Positions 33,451-45,237 of a stretch of 64,000 bases of DNA are shown one piece after another; the stretch's first letter is position 1; every line of letters starts with the position of its first letter. The translations under genes were made by a program, and so were the position numbers. This stretch comes from Rhodocollybia butyracea. Lineage: Eukaryota > Basidiomycota > Agaricomycetes > Agaricales > Omphalotaceae. Where the stretch lies: contig JADNRY010000315.1 in NCBI GenBank assembly GCA_015501585.1, positions 1 through 64,000 of the forward strand. Reading direction: 5' to 3'. The notes beneath the pieces were generated by a model that made no database searches, was not told where the DNA came from, and saw only the letters and a list, made by a program, of their open reading frames with translations.

Positions 33451-34148
33451 CTATACGTCACCCGCACCAAGGGTCGCAGCAACACATTTTACGCCGCTGG
33501 CAGCAGCTACCAAAATGTCAATAAATTATGCGTTCTTAAAAACCAAAATAAACATTTTATCTCACCATCATATGCACAACAGAAAACCTTGTCCCCTCAT
33601 TGCTATGCAAACAGTGGTGAATCTCATGCATGACAAGTACAACCAAATGCAAAGGCTTACCAGATTCCCGAAATAACTTGAAGCTCATCCCGGGGAACAA
33701 ATTGACAAGCATCGTTACCAAGCGGGTTCCCAACGCTTTCGTCGCAGCAGAAGCCAATAACAGAATTGGCCGAACAGACACGGGAGGAGCAGCCTGGCGA
33801 GGGACCGGCGGAAGGCTAGGCACTCCCGGGACAGAGGGGGGGTGAATGGGCAGCTTCGGAGCCGGCACAGTGGGAATAAGACTAGGAGGAGCAGCTCGGC
33901 GAGGGAGCCACCGGAACCGAGATCACCGAGAAGACCAGCGAGAAGACCCTCTATATCACCAAGAGGGGCCGCCGGCGGAGCGGCTTGGCGACGGGGAAGA
34001 GGGGTAAAGGAAGAGGAATAGGAAGCGGGAGACCCGGGGGAGCTGGAGGAGCTGGGGCTACGGGGCCAACTGGAGAGCGGGGGGGAGCCGGGATGGCAGC
34101 CGTGAAAGTAACGAGAGTGGCAGCAACAAAAGCAAGTTTAAAATGCAT
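33451..34148 (-). pseudogene. Spacer-type hydrophobin copy with several frameshifts
   Basis: A signal peptide (MHFKLAFVAATLVTFTAAIP) starts at 34148, with a TATA box at 34233-34228. A Pro/Ala/Leu spacer follows (…LRRRPL, LGDIEGLLAGLLGDLG, RRAAPPS, RQAAPPVSVRP), whose parts lie in different frames. The Cys module reads C-x8-CC-x12-C-x14-C, with Cys5 split by an intron (TG|C, 33660-33603), then exon 2 (33602-33566) and exon 3 (33506-33451, ...KCVAATLGAGDV). Exon 2 has 37 nt where 38 are needed to keep Cys6-Cys7 in frame; a T is missing from a T-run. At least three further single-base shifts are needed in the spacer. It is a decayed copy unless these are assembly errors. Confidence 0.7.
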
Positions 34149-34227
34149 AATGAGTGTGGGTGAAGAGTACTTGAATGACCGAGGTAGGCTTTTCGAGTGA
34201 AGAAATAGAGGAGCTTTCGGACCAGCT

Positions 34228-34233
34228 TTTATA
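34228..34233 (-). promoter_or_regulatory. TATA box of the 34148 copy
   Basis: On the - strand GGTATAAAAGCTGGTCC, the same box and tail as the other hydrophobin genes, about 80 bp before the ATG. Confidence 0.6.
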
Positions 34234-35379
34234 CCTTCTCGAGGCCCTCATGTCAGTGGGTTGTTCGGTTGCCTTTGAACCCCAGTGTATATTGCAGGGC
34301 GACGGTGTCTACGAGAGATACGAGAAATACGAGAAATACGGGATTTACTGGCTGGCAAGTATATTCATCTCATTATTTTACTCCAACGGAGCTTACGCCA
34401 CTCAGCGTGCGTGTCGAGCCTTCATTACTTGCAATTTAAGCGAATGCTTCTCATCACACTACTGTATGGTTGGGTGAGATCAAACAGTAGCTTAACTCCA
34501 CTGTTGAGCGGCTTTAGAGCGAAAAATCAACGAGATGCCAACATCGAAGACAGGTGGTCTCTTAAGCTTGTTACACAACTCGGATCGGGTGAATTATGCA
34601 TGCCAAAGTGCTTGACATCAAGTGAATGTTAAAATTACTTTTACTTGAACGAGTGGCAATACATGACGGGAAAGCTTATTTTCGCCAGCTACATTTGGAC
34701 GGGCGACACGTTTGAAAAGAGTCGTCTAGTAGCAGGTAGTGTTTTCACTTCAATATCGAACGTTCGAAGAAAGGAGTTTTGAAACCTTTTTGGCCTCGAC
34801 AAAATCGATCTCTGTACATATATGCACCCCCTCATAAGGTAGACCTTCGGATTGTCCACCAAGAGGTATTCCTAAGCGAGGCTCGACTAGACCTGACATA
34901 TTGGGAGAAGAATACGGCGGTGCCATGGAACTGCTTCTCTTTATGAATCTTGTGAGATGCTCCCAATAGAACAGACTTCATGAGTAGTTATTAAGTAGTT
35001 GATGCATATCTACATCGATGTTCATAATTCTATCCAATCAAAGCTCAAGATCACAGAATGAAATTCTAACAGCCGACTCCCAGCGACGAAGTCATGGCAG
35101 AGTACTGAAATGGACGAAGTAATACGGACAGTAGCAAAATCGGAGCACTACGCGAGTGCTCAGACCCGGGTAGCACGACGAAGATTCTTGTTATTGGTCC
35201 ATGAGTTGAAAGCCTGGTCCAGATATTAGTCCAGTGTGGGTAGGAGCACCATCTGTCGGATATCGTATCGTTTATATAAGTATTGCGATTCCATTCTACT
35301 GAATCTCTTGCAAACATCAGGAAAAGGCTTATCTACCCAGGCAACTGTTTCTCCAGCCATTCTACTTGAGCTAGTTCAA
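34234..35379. other. Intergenic block shared with 44.0-44.6 kb
   Basis: No gene. 34,490-34,800 (ACTCCACTGTTGAGCGGCTTTA, CTACATTTGG.CG, AGTGTTTTCACTT) is paralogous to 44,040-44,350, the upstream region of the 44749 hydrophobin. Confidence 0.5.
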
Positions 35380-35780
35380 GTCAGAGTCTACGCGTCTACG
35401 CGGTACGCTGGGTCTACCTCCATTCCCCTCACCCATCACTCTGCGCGTGCTCCTTCCGCTGGTTACTCCCGTACCGACGATTATCCTCCAATTTCGGCAA
35501 AAGCATCAAGACTCCTACTGACAAAGATGGTAAGACTCCTACTGACAAAGATGGTAAGACTCCTACTGACAAAGATGGTAAGACTTGCACTTTTCTCGAA
35601 CCTAATAAATCATTGTATGCTACTTGATGCACTCGATCAATGCTCGATTCTTATTGTTGGCCTCTTAGCCCTGCTCTGAAGCCAATTAGCTTTGTGTTGT
35701 GATTACACAGGTGGTAAACTGAACAATATTGTGATATTATGACTCTGGCTGACTGAAACATCGAGTGCGATCTAGCTACG
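35380..35780 (+). pseudogene. Hydrophobin exon remnants with an expanded 24-bp repeat
   Basis: Related to the 44749 copy: CATCACTCTGCGCG..CCTTCCGCTGGTTACTC and ACTTTTCTCGAACCTAATAAA correspond to its exon 1, and 35,675-35,715 to its exon 2 (CTTTGTGTTGTGATTACACAGGTGGTAA). The start codon, signal peptide and the first Cys pair are gone. In one frame the loop before Cys4 reads (KTPTDKDG)3 KTC-TFLEPNK, where the 44749 copy has TETPNGEEGNGC-FILEPNE, so the loop was expanded by tandem duplication before the copy died. Confidence 0.6.
35508..35579 (+). repeat. Three copies of a 24-bp repeat
   Basis: AAGACTCCTACTGACAAAGATGGT three times without mismatch, encoding KTPTDKDG in the hydrophobin frame. 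Confidence 0.9.
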
Positions 35781-35789
35781 CCTAGCGCT

Positions 35790-36060
35790 CCTTCCACTGG
35801 TGTGTACACCTGCCCAATAAAACCCCCATCTGCGCTGCAAGAGCAGCGCCGTGACTCCGATAGTGGTGCGGCTTGGACCGCTTTCGAGGATAAAGAATCC
35901 TGGTAAGCTATTTTGATTTATCCATTGAAGCTTTATCCTCGTATTCATAGCCCTGCGCCAAATCAAGCTTTCTGCTGCGATTGCGCGGATGAACAATGTT
36001 TGTGATATTATTACTGATTGAAGCTTCGAAGATGGGGGCTTTGGAATCGAGTTCTTCCCG
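35790..36060 (+). pseudogene. Second hydrophobin remnant in tandem
   Basis: A frame with YTCPIKPPS...WTAFEDKESC runs to a TG|GTAAGC donor at about 35,903. The intron ends TTCATAG before CCCTGCGCCAAATCAAGCTTTCTGCTGC, which restores C-PAPNQAF-CC. The second Cys pair of the module is visible but the first is lost. The downstream exon cannot be joined cleanly. It is a decayed copy. Confidence 0.55.
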
Positions 36061-36854
36061 GCCAAACCTGAGTTCTCCTCCCCGGCAGGCACAGGCTGAA
36101 TTTCTCCCTGTCAATCTTTGGGCATTCCCGCTTTGACTTTTGACATTCAAAAGACTTGGATTCTCAGCTGTTTCTGTTCAATTTCTGTTCCTGACAGCCC
36201 GACAACAGCTGAGCTGTGCAGAGTCATATGGGGGATGCCGCATTTGCTCTCCTCCGATCTCTGGTACAACAGCAACAGCAAAGTGTCCATGCTCTTCCTC
36301 TGGCTCAAAGCCTTTTAGGTTCTGGCTTTAGCTCAGTGGTTTCGTATAATAGCAGTAGTATGCGCCCTGTTGCAGTGACCATTGCTACAAAGCAAAAGCG
36401 TCAAACACTACGCACTTGTTCAAGTTGTTCGGTCCCTCCTCAATCGTGACGTTGGGTAGATAGAATCACAATCAATCAAAAATCCGAAGTGACGCATGAT
36501 CTTTTGATATATATAAACTTTGAATAAGTTAAAAAATACGAAGACCTCTGACTAAGTACTACTCTCTTTCTCTAACTCAAAGCCTTCCACTGTGTTCTTG
36601 CTTTAGGCTTGGTAGCCCAGCAGGCGGAGTAGCAGTTGAACCATTTCTACAAAGCAACAGTGTCGATCGCTACGCACTTACTGTTCGGTCCCTCCTCAAT
36701 CATGACATTAGGTGGAAAGAGTCACAATCAATCAGATATCCGCAGTGATGCGTGATCCTTTGCTATAAAATACAAAAATATATAAAAACCAAGGACCCTC
36801 GTGAGATACGCTCGAGCCTCAGGCTTCTGGTTTCTACTAAACTACGAGAGAATT
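36061..36854. other. Upstream region of the first membrane-protein gene
   Basis: No gene. Two tandem versions of one block (36,160-36,500 and 36,560-36,780), with a third at 41,530-41,830 before the second membrane-protein gene: CAGCTGTTTCTGTTC, CTTTTGGGTTCTGG-like and GTGACGCATGAT. Confidence 0.5.
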
Positions 36855-38160
36855 ATGCTCTTCGATGAAGCTGATATTCTCGCTGAGATTGGCAACGTAT
36901 CAAGGTACAGCGTGATTGGGACCGCTGTAATGTGTATTGAGTTTGGTTTGTTCCTTAAAAATTGTTTCCACGTATTTCCAGAGTTATGCTCACTAATGTT
37001 ACAGGTGTCTACATTCCACTGGCTACTATCGCGTTGTATATTCTTTGGTAAGTTGGCTGCGAGCTCCTACTACCTCGGCTCCTCGCCTTGACCGTTAGCT
37101 TGTAGGCAAAAGGGTCTACGAAAACCGCCAATCTTAATCATGTTCATTATCCAAATTATTCTGATCCTCAATTCTATCTGGGAAGTTGTACTTGTGGGAG
37201 GGTTGAGTTTGCTGGATGCACTCTTCTATGTTTTCGTCGATCCACAGCTTGATTTTGAGCAAGGACTGGCAGCTAGATTGGCGGCCGTAGAAGGAGTCCA
37301 TCGCGAACGATGGTTCAGAATGTTGGGATGGCCTGGGAGTATTAATGTTGGTAAATTCCTATACGAGCTTTGCTATTCTGACTTAAGGAAACTCCTATGT
37401 GCACTTGAAATATGCAGGTCCTAGTTGGTGATAGTGTTGTAGTTTGGAGGGCTTGGGCGCTGTGGGAGCATCGCCCAATAGTCCAATGGATGTTGATAAT
37501 CTTAGGAATGTGCAATGGAGGTACGCTCAGCAATTTCCTTGTCAGGATTTAGTCTGAAAGGTTGTACTTCTAGTCCTAAACATTCTGGATAACCTCTACT
37601 CCTCTGGCATTGGAGGAGTTCCAGTTCCATCAAACATTCCTTTGCGGATGTTTAGTTTGAACGTTTTTCTGATATTTTCACTGGCATTAAACATTATAGC
37701 TACCATGCTCATCGTGTACAAAATATGGTAAGCACGGGGTTTCGAGGGTTTACATCAGCACAATATTGACCTTGAGATAGGATTTTGAATACGATCCGTT
37801 CTAAAGCAACTATACAGCCTACCAAACACGAGTCGCCACATGTGAATGTAGTCATATTTTTGGTGGAGTCAGGAGTTACCTTTTGTATCATACAGGTAAC
37901 GTCCAAACAGCCTCAAAAAGTGCATATCTGAGCCTTGAATCTAGGCTATATTTTGCGCGATAAACTTCATCTCCTCACCTTCTCTGGAAGCAACATCTGC
38001 CATTCTTTCCGACGTGTGCACGATTGCAATGGTAAGTACCAAGTAGTCGTGTAAACATGATTAAAGCTCGTTTTACTGATATGTCCGATCACCATAGGGC
38101 TTTTATCCAACACTGGTGACAATAGTCGTCTATTTCATGTTGTATCGCGCTGTAAATTGA
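36855..38160 (+). CDS. Multi-pass membrane protein of unknown function, copy 1
   Basis: A multi-exon gene starting MLFDEADILAEIGNVSRYSV (exon 1 36855-36945). Later exons give VYIPLATIALYILW, a membrane segment ILIMFIIQIILILNSIW, a loop (RLAAVEG...MLGWPGSIN), VGDSVVVWRAWALWEHRP, a segment around WMLIILGMCNG, NIPLRMFSLNVFLIFSLALN, then VVIFLVESGVTFC and a last segment FYPTLVTIVVYFMLYRAVN before TGA at 38158. Six to seven hydrophobic segments are visible. The VVVWRAW segment before a membrane helix is a hallmark I associate with an expanded Agaricomycete family without known function. It is not an STE3 pheromone receptor by any motif I can see. The exon 3-4 junction needs a GTTGGT donor, the same in the paralogue at 41919. 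All other introns are ordinary. Confidence 0.7.
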
Positions 38161-39597
38161 TGTGTCGAGTTCGAGTACTTGGGAGAGGGAGCAAAAAAGA
38201 CTATCGAGAGGCCGGAAGACAACGACGCGGTCATATTGATATCAGGATATCCTTCTCATGTGGGATTTTACACAAGGAAGGGTAATTCGCGCCTATGCGC
38301 TCGATAGGCAAATGCCAATCCCCTTAGGCGAAAGCGATATCGTATGCCAGTCCTTACCGCATAGCCTATTTAGGTCGTACAACCTTCTTACCTGCCCTCA
38401 GATCGCCTGCGAACAGTGTTAACAGTCAGTGTTACATAGCCTGACTGTTTGAGTCTGGGCCGCTGAAGAAAGTTCTGAAGCAAGTATTCGGCACATAAAT
38501 GTATAAATACCAGCGAGAAGGAGAGGCGAAGAGCCTAGAAGAGTCCGATACTCACCGGTGCACCGTTGGGGCAATCAAGTACATCCTGGTTGCATCCTGG
38601 TCAAATTTCGTCGATTTTCATCAGATTCGAGCCTCGAAGCGCTGAAGATCTAGAGCGCTTTGTAATGCAGATCAGGTCAAGTCACGGGTCTGTTTTTCGT
38701 TGTTTTCCTCTTTCCCGTATCGGTTCTGTTCTCTTTGTATCTTCCTCTGGCAAGTTTTCAGGTCAAAACGACTCGTCAAGAAGACTCAGGTTCTTCGTCC
38801 TCCAGCTCTTCTCTAGTCATACATAGTGGCATCACCGGTCTTGTGGATTCCAGAACGATGGCGCTCGTTGAGCCTGTTGGATCTTGTCGCTTCCGAGGAC
38901 ACCAGCAGATATCGGTCGGTCATCGATGAACTCATTATTGAAGCTGCTCGATTGGTGGAGCCCAGAGAATTTGAGAGAAAACTCGAATTCAGACGCGTTT
39001 TCGGGATCACCAGATCGTCATAACAGAGGACAGATCAATGGCCTGCTCGCATCCGCTGCATGTAATACGCTGGTTTGAATATTTCATTCTGGAATATACA
39101 AATTCGAGTATTAGGTGCCGTGGATGGAAGAGCTTTGCGCTTGGAGGAAATACTTGCCATAGGCCATTTCTGTAGGATGAAACTAGAGGTGCGTGAGCAA
39201 TGGTTGGCCTTATAAAGTCTCCGGTGACCAGAACGTCTTGAAGCTCAAATACTCCTACGGCGATGGTATGGTGCAAGTGGGAATGGAAGCGCTAGCAAAG
39301 GTGGTGACGACGACGGCAAATACGATCTAATGGGGGCAAACGACGAGCTATGGAAGAACAACAACCAAATCATTCAGAAACTCCGTCGAGTATTCCTGAT
39401 AATCAATCAGAGGGCCGACAAAACCACACTTGGACCGTGGCGAAAGCAGGCTCGGCTTCGACATTAATGCTGATACAAACTCTAATCCGAGTCTCAGTAA
39501 CGGGCCTTCGTCATGATCCGTATCATACCATCCACTTGTTCAAACTACCTTCGTACATGTTGCTGGGTCCATCGTGTTTCGGCAACGGCGCTGTAAT
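38161..39597. other. Intergenic with dispersed block R (inverted)
   Basis: No supported gene. 38,480-39,300 is a diverged inverted copy of block R (CTGGAATATACAAATTCGAG, AAGTTTTCAGG). 39,460-39,597 is paralogous to 43,470-43,575, the flank of the second membrane-protein gene. Confidence 0.5.
39591..39597. other. Target site duplication, left
   Basis: CTGTAAT, repeated at 41113-41119 directly outside the right terminus (8 bp if the following C is counted). Confidence 0.7.
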
Positions 39598-41112
39598 CCC
39601 AGTCAAAAGTCCGGATGGTGAAAACGGACCGGAACGGATCAAACCAACTTTTTCGTCCGTTCAATCTGACGAGAACTGCATCTTGCCCGACTCTTCCTTG
39701 ACTGTGCCCGACTACCGACGTTAGTACCAGCCAAATATGTACGTAACAGCCAGAACAAACGAGAACCAACAGTTCGATTCGTGACTTAACAAAAGTTGGG
39801 GAGTTTGGAAAATCAAAAAATTGGGGCAAGTCAAGGCGCGTCCGACGAAGTTGGGGAAAGTCATTGCGCGTGTCGACGTGTCGCCGCAGTCTGGTTTACT
39901 CCCTCTCTCTCGTACCACCACCACCACCACTACTGGCTTGTATTACCACTGCCAATGTCAACAGCTTTTTCATGAAATAACAAGTCACTGTAATCGCTGG
40001 AGATATTGCAAAGTTAAAAGAGTATCGAGAGGACTATAAAGACCAGGTATGTCTTTTCTACTTTTCTATTCCTCCAACGCATCATTGACATCGCCAGATA
40101 ACACGTTGTTACTCTCATTCTAGCCCTGCATCGTCGCTTCTGAATCATCTCTTGCTCCAACCAACGCATTCTCGCATCTCACTTGCTCCATGTCGCGTCA
40201 TCTCTGGCTCACCCGTCGTTGCAATCGCCTGGCATCGTCCAACCAGCTTGTCTTCGCGGTCTATCATTCCAACGAACATCTCGTCGCGTTCATCTTCTTG
40301 CAGCCAAATATTATCAATTTCTAACTACTCGACTGTCCTTGTTTTCCAATTTTTCCATCGCTGTACCGTCCCTAGCTGTTATGGTCATCGAGCATCCATA
40401 CCACCAGTACTGACAAATGATTAATGATTCAGGATTGAAGAAGATCAACGAGACATCCACCGCCGATCCAACTAATACAAGGTACGTTCTTGTATCTATT
40501 CCTTTTTCTTCGCTCGCCTCATGCTTCAAACAGATTTCTATGTGTCAGAACAGAGATATATGCGTCGTCGTGTGAGCTAAAATGTGTGTCAGTGCGGAGA
40601 ACAACTTCAAGACTCATCGGAATGTCCTCGGTGCTGTTTGCTGCAAGTCGTAAAGGGGAGGGTGGCCGTAAGAAAGCAGTAAGTTTTTTTCATTCCTCAC
40701 TTAGCGTGTTGGTCTAATCGGTTTCTACTGTAGAAGAACACGAGAGGACACGATAGAATACGGCGAAGTAAGTTTTTTAAAACTATTGTACTGTATTATA
40801 GCATCTATTGTGTATCGTATCGTGTATCGTAGCGAGCAGTAGCAGGAGAAATTGTGTGCCATATATGGCAGTAACTCACAAACACTCCAGTCCGATCTGA
40901 GCAGATTTGAAGACTAAATTTGTTTGAATTACATCTGTCTGTAGCGACTCAAATTTGTGAGAACCACTACAACACGATCTGAGCAACTCTGAGCATCTTG
41001 ACTTCAACCAAGTGTACAATTTTTCGGACCAGAGCGGATCGTAGCGGATCGTGCCAATGTTTTCGTTTTTACACGCTCTGATCCGGTCTGCCCATCCGGA
41101 CTTTTGACTGGG
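39598..41112. mobile_element. hAT-like non-autonomous DNA element (1.5 kb)
   Basis: Terminal inverted repeats CCCAGTCAAAAGTCCGGATG / CATCCGGACTTTTGACTGGG bound the element, flanked by CTGTAAT(C) on both sides. A 7-8-bp duplication and short TIRs suit the hAT superfamily, but the TIR sequence is not diagnostic. No transposase-like frame is present; open frames inside (for example 40152-40424) lack family features. The paralogous flank at 43,555-43,590 has the uninterrupted site (…CACTGTAG...TGGGCTGCTCAGT), which supports insertion after the flanking duplication. Confidence 0.8.
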
Positions 41113-41918
41113 CTGTAATCATCAGTGGGCTGCTCAGTGTGCTCGGTGCCAACTGCGCCTTCAGACTGGAACGATACCACGTACACGTCTAATTCATTGA
41201 TCTCCAGTTCACAGCATGTTATTATGCAAGTCAGTGTTGACTACGCAAGTCGCCACACGTACGTACGTTCAATGATTGTACGCTTCTAGTTGACCGAGTC
41301 AGGTTCTGACTTTTGTTCCCGTATAGACGTCACTGGCAACAATGAGGACTCGACAAGTCAGGGCCGCAGTTAGTCTGTTGAGTCGGAAAAAGTGTGAGAG
41401 TGCGTAGTGCAGACCATCGTTCTCATGTTTTCGTAGGCCTCGAAATTTAGGCAGTGAGGGACTAGAACTTCAAAACGAGTATGGTTCAAGTATGCTTTCA
41501 GTTTCATTCATATTCCGTTGATTTCTCAGCTGTTTCTGTTCATAACAGGCTAGGTTGACAGACTGGCTGCGCGATGTCATATGCGGAATGCCGTATTTGC
41601 ACTCCTCCGAGTCAAACATTCAAATCTGTGGTACAAAAGCAAATCGTCTATTCTCTTTCTCCGACTTTTGGGTTCTGGACTTTAGGCTTAGTTTCGTAGG
41701 TAGGAATAGCAGCATGCGTTCTCTTGCAGTAACCCTTTTACAAAGCAAAAACCCTTGCTGTTCGGTCTCTCAACCATGGCATTTGACCAGTCTAAGTATA
41801 ACAGTCAATCAAGAATCCGCAGTGACGCATGATATTTTTTGATATGAACTTCGATAACGTATAAAGTACTCTCGTGAAAGATGCTCGATCATCCAGGTCT
41901 CTAAACTTCGAGAGAACT
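41113..41918. other. Upstream region of the second membrane-protein gene
   Basis: No gene. 41,120-41,200 continues the flank interrupted by the DNA element; 41,530-41,830 is the block shared with 36,160-36,500. Confidence 0.5.
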
Positions 41919-43254
41919 ATGCTTTTCGATGAAGCTGGGATTCTCACTGAGATTGGCAACATATCAAAGTACAGTGTGATTGGAATCGCTGTGATGTGTG
42001 TTGAGTTTGGTATGTTCTCTAAGTTTCCATATACTATTTCCGAAGTATGCTCACTAATATTATAGGTGTCTACATCCCACTTGCTACTGCCGCGTTGTAT
42101 ATTCTTTGGTAAATTGCTGCAAGCTCAGTCTAGCCAACTACTAGCCCATTCCGCTTCTTAACCATACTTGTAGGGGAAAGGGTTTGCAAAAACCGCCTAT
42201 CTTAATCATGTTCATCATACAAATCATTCTGGTCCTCAATGCTATCTGGGAAGTTGTACTTGTCGGAGGGATGAGTTTGCTGGATGCACTCTTCTATCTT
42301 TTCATTGATCCGCGGCTTGACTTTGAGCAAGGACTGGCAGCTAGATTGGCGGCTGTGGAAGGAGTCCGTCGCAAAGGATGGTCCAAAATGTTGGGATGGC
42401 CTGGGAATATTAATGTTGGTAAATTCCTATCCTAGCTTTGCTATTCAGGCTGAAGAAGATTTGTATGCACACTTCAAATATTCAGCTTCTGGTTGGCGAT
42501 AGCGTTGTAGTTTGGCGGGCTTGGGTGCTCTGGGAGCAGCGCCCCATAGTCCAATGGATGTTGGTAATCTTAGGAATATGCAATGGAGGTACGATCGACA
42601 ATTTATCACTAACAGGATTTGGTCTGAAAGGCTGTACTTTTAGCCCTAAACATTCTAGATAGCATCTACTCCTCTGGCATTGGAGGAGTTCCGATTCCAT
42701 CTGATAATACACTGCGGCTGTTTATTACGAACCTTTTTCTCTTATTTTCTCTGGCATTAAACATCGCAGCTACCATGCTCATTGTATGCAAAGTATGGTA
42801 AGCAAGGGACTTCGAAGGCTTTATATCAGCATAATATTGACTTGAAAATAGGCTCTTGGATAGGATACATTCAAAAGCAACTGTACAGCCTGAGCATGCC
42901 ACTGAGCGCTCACCACATGTGAATGTAGTCATATTTTTAGTGGAGTCAGGAGCTACCTTTTGCATCATACAGGTAACGTCTGTGCTGGAATCTCACTATC
43001 GCACAAATAGTCTCAAAAAGTGCATACCTAAGTCTTGACCCTAGGCTGGATATTGCGCGTTAAGCTTCATCTCCTCACCTTCCCTGCAAGCAACATCCGC
43101 CATTCTTTCCGATGTATGCTCGATTGCAATGGTAAGCCGCTATATGTACTAATGTAAACATAACTAAAGCCCATTTTACTGATTTAACCAGGGATTTTAT
43201 CCAACGCTGGTGACAATAGTTTCCTATTTGATGCTGCATTATGCTGTAGATTGA
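41919..43254 (+). CDS. Multi-pass membrane protein of unknown function, copy 2
   Basis: Paralogue of the 36855 gene with the same exon-intron plan and close sequence: MLFDEAGILTEIGNISKYSV, VYIPLATAALYILW, ILIMFIIQIILVLNAIW, LLVGDSVVVWRAWVLWEQRP, WMLVILGICNG, FLLFSLALNIAATMLIV, VVIFLVESGATFC, FYPTLVTIVSYLMLHYAVD and TGA at 43252. I see no frame damage. Both genes point the same way about 5 kb apart, and their flanks are paralogous, so they arose by a segmental duplication. The unusual GTTGGT donor after ...PGNIN is shared, so it is a real feature of the family member, or the junction is misjudged in both. Confidence 0.7.
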
Positions 43255-44698
43255 TATCCCAACCCATTGAGTGTAATCGTGTTTCGGGTCAGTGTTCAGT
43301 TGAAGGTGTTCACCGTTCACGCCTCCGGGCATTGGCGATGCTCTGGAAGGGAGGGAGTTCGAACGGAGGCAAGATACCCTAGCGAGCGGGTTGAGCACAG
43401 ACAAGGGTATAAATATGGCCTTAGCAGGTTCATCATAGCAGAGAGATATTGTGGGTTCTACCTCCAGTCTCAGTAACGAGTCATCATCTGTATTGTACCG
43501 CTCATTTGTTTAAACTACCATCGTACATGCTACTAGGTCCTACCCTGTTTCGACAACGACACTGTAGCCATCCGAGGTGGGCTGCTCAGTGCGCTCGGTG
43601 TCAACTGCGCCTTCGGACTAGGATGGTGACACCACGTACGTGTCCAATTCCTTGATTCTCCCATTGACGGCATGTCGGTAGTATGCAAGTCAGTAACCGA
43701 GTCAGGTTCTGAGTTTTGTTCCAGTATAGACCTGGTCTATGGAGCTAGAAAGAGTGTAAGAGTTCGTGGTGTGGACCATTGCTTTCGTGTTCTCGTGGGC
43801 TGGTTTACTGGCTCGCAATTTAGGCAGTGAGTGATGCCTGTAAAAGGCCAAAGAGGTACGGAGTAATAACGAGGGCTCCATGGGTTTGGATTCGGAATAT
43901 ACTAATCTCGTCGACTTTCACTTCGGAATGACACCGAAGAGAAGTCTCGAAGAATTCTCTTGGTTGGTAGCCCAACACCAACTTCATTCATGCATGTATA
44001 CACGTACTTAACGCTCATGTGGAAACACTACTAGGTGAGATTCATCTATTGATTAACTCCACTGTTGAGCGGCTTTATAGCGTCATTTGAAGGCAGCAGG
44101 CCTAACTTCTTGAGACTCTGGCACAACTCGGACTCGGCGAATTATCCGGCGAATTATGTGTCATATCCTTCGCGTCAGTCAGGTTGAAATTACACTTCTA
44201 CCTGAACAAGTAATCGCAAGAAACCTTATTTTTACGCAAGCCTGACCAGTATGTTACAGAGGTACATTTGGGCGATCGACGCGTTTGGAGTAGAGTCGTT
44301 TACGCTCCCGAGTAATGTTTTCACTTTGAATATCGTACATATATATGTCTGTAAACGTTTTAAAAAAGATCTTTGGCTTTACCAAGAATCGCTCTTCCTG
44401 TTTGCACACAATCTCATATCGTTGACCCACCAAGAGGGGTTCCTTATGTAGGAGACCCTGTAGGAGACCTGAGCAGCTCTTGAAGTTTGAACGGGTCTTG
44501 AACAGGTCATAGCCCATTTTAATACTCGCTTGCATTTGCCTCGTAGGCCAACAACAAAATAGATGGCGATTTCTGAGACTTCAAGTTGAATCCTGGAGCG
44601 TTCGCTTCATCTCCGAGTATACATACTACATTTGATCACATTATCAAATAGTAACACCCAAATAGTCTCTCCACATCAAACTTAAACAACCGAGGGAG
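43255..44698. other. Intergenic region
   Basis: No gene. 43,470-43,600 holds the empty-site paralogue of the DNA element insertion. 44,040-44,350 is paralogous to 34,490-34,800. Confidence 0.5.
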
Positions 44699-44704
44699 TA
44701 TAAA
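44699..44704 (+). promoter_or_regulatory. TATA box of the 44749 copy
   Basis: TATAAA followed by AGCTGGCCC. It is only 50 bp before the ATG, shorter than in the other copies. Confidence 0.6.
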
Positions 44705-44748
44705 AGCTGGCCCAAAGTTTGCAGCACGTCCTCAAGGCCTCGCTCAGT

Positions 44749-45237
44749 ATGCACTTTAAACTTGCTTTGGTTGTTGCCTCTCTCTTTACTCTCACAGTTG
44801 CTATCCCGCATCCCCCAGGTCTTCCTGGTTCCCTTGGTTTCCCCGGTGGTCTCCTCAAGAGTCGGGGTCTGCGCGATCTGCTTGATCTACCTCCCTTCCC
44901 CTTCACCCATCACTCAGCACGCTCCCCTTCCGCCGGGTACAGCTGTCCCAGCAATTCTCCCCATTATGCTGTAGCCAGAGCACCGAGACGCCGAATGGCG
45001 AAGAGGGTAACGGTTGCTTTATTCTCGAGCCTAACGAGCCCTGGTATTTTTATGTATCTGTTAAAGCTTGATTTTCATTAATTGTTGGCCTCCTAGCCCT
45101 ACTCCGAATAACGCCTTGTGCTGTGAGTTCGCGGGTGGTAAGCTGCAGAGTCATATTGTGATATTGTGACTCCGGCTGACTGAAGCTCTACAGATGATGG
45201 CTTGGGCATCGACTGTGACGCCGCTAGTCCGGCTTGA
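44749..45237 (+). pseudogene. Small hydrophobin copy with one frameshift in exon 1
   Basis: Signal peptide MHFKLALVVASLFTLTVAIP, then a Gly/Leu/Pro stretch (HPPGLPGSLGFPGGLL). Cys1 is read in the start frame (GYSCPSNSP), but Cys2-Cys5 (LCC, NGC, FILEPNEPC) lie in the next frame. One base is missing in a C-run near 44,962 (TCTCCCCATTATGC; an extra C restores C-x7-CC). Exon 2 is 45097-45137 and exon 3 45194-45237, giving C-PTPNNAL-CC-EFAGDDGLGID-C-DAASPA. The exons sum to 380 nt, one short of a multiple of three, consistent with a single deletion. All else is intact, so this may be a living gene with a sequence error. Confidence 0.75.

Noticed and set aside
40152..40424. A transposase or other gene inside the hAT-like element
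   Set aside because: Open frames are short, overlap in different frames and show no transposase motif; the element appears non-autonomous.
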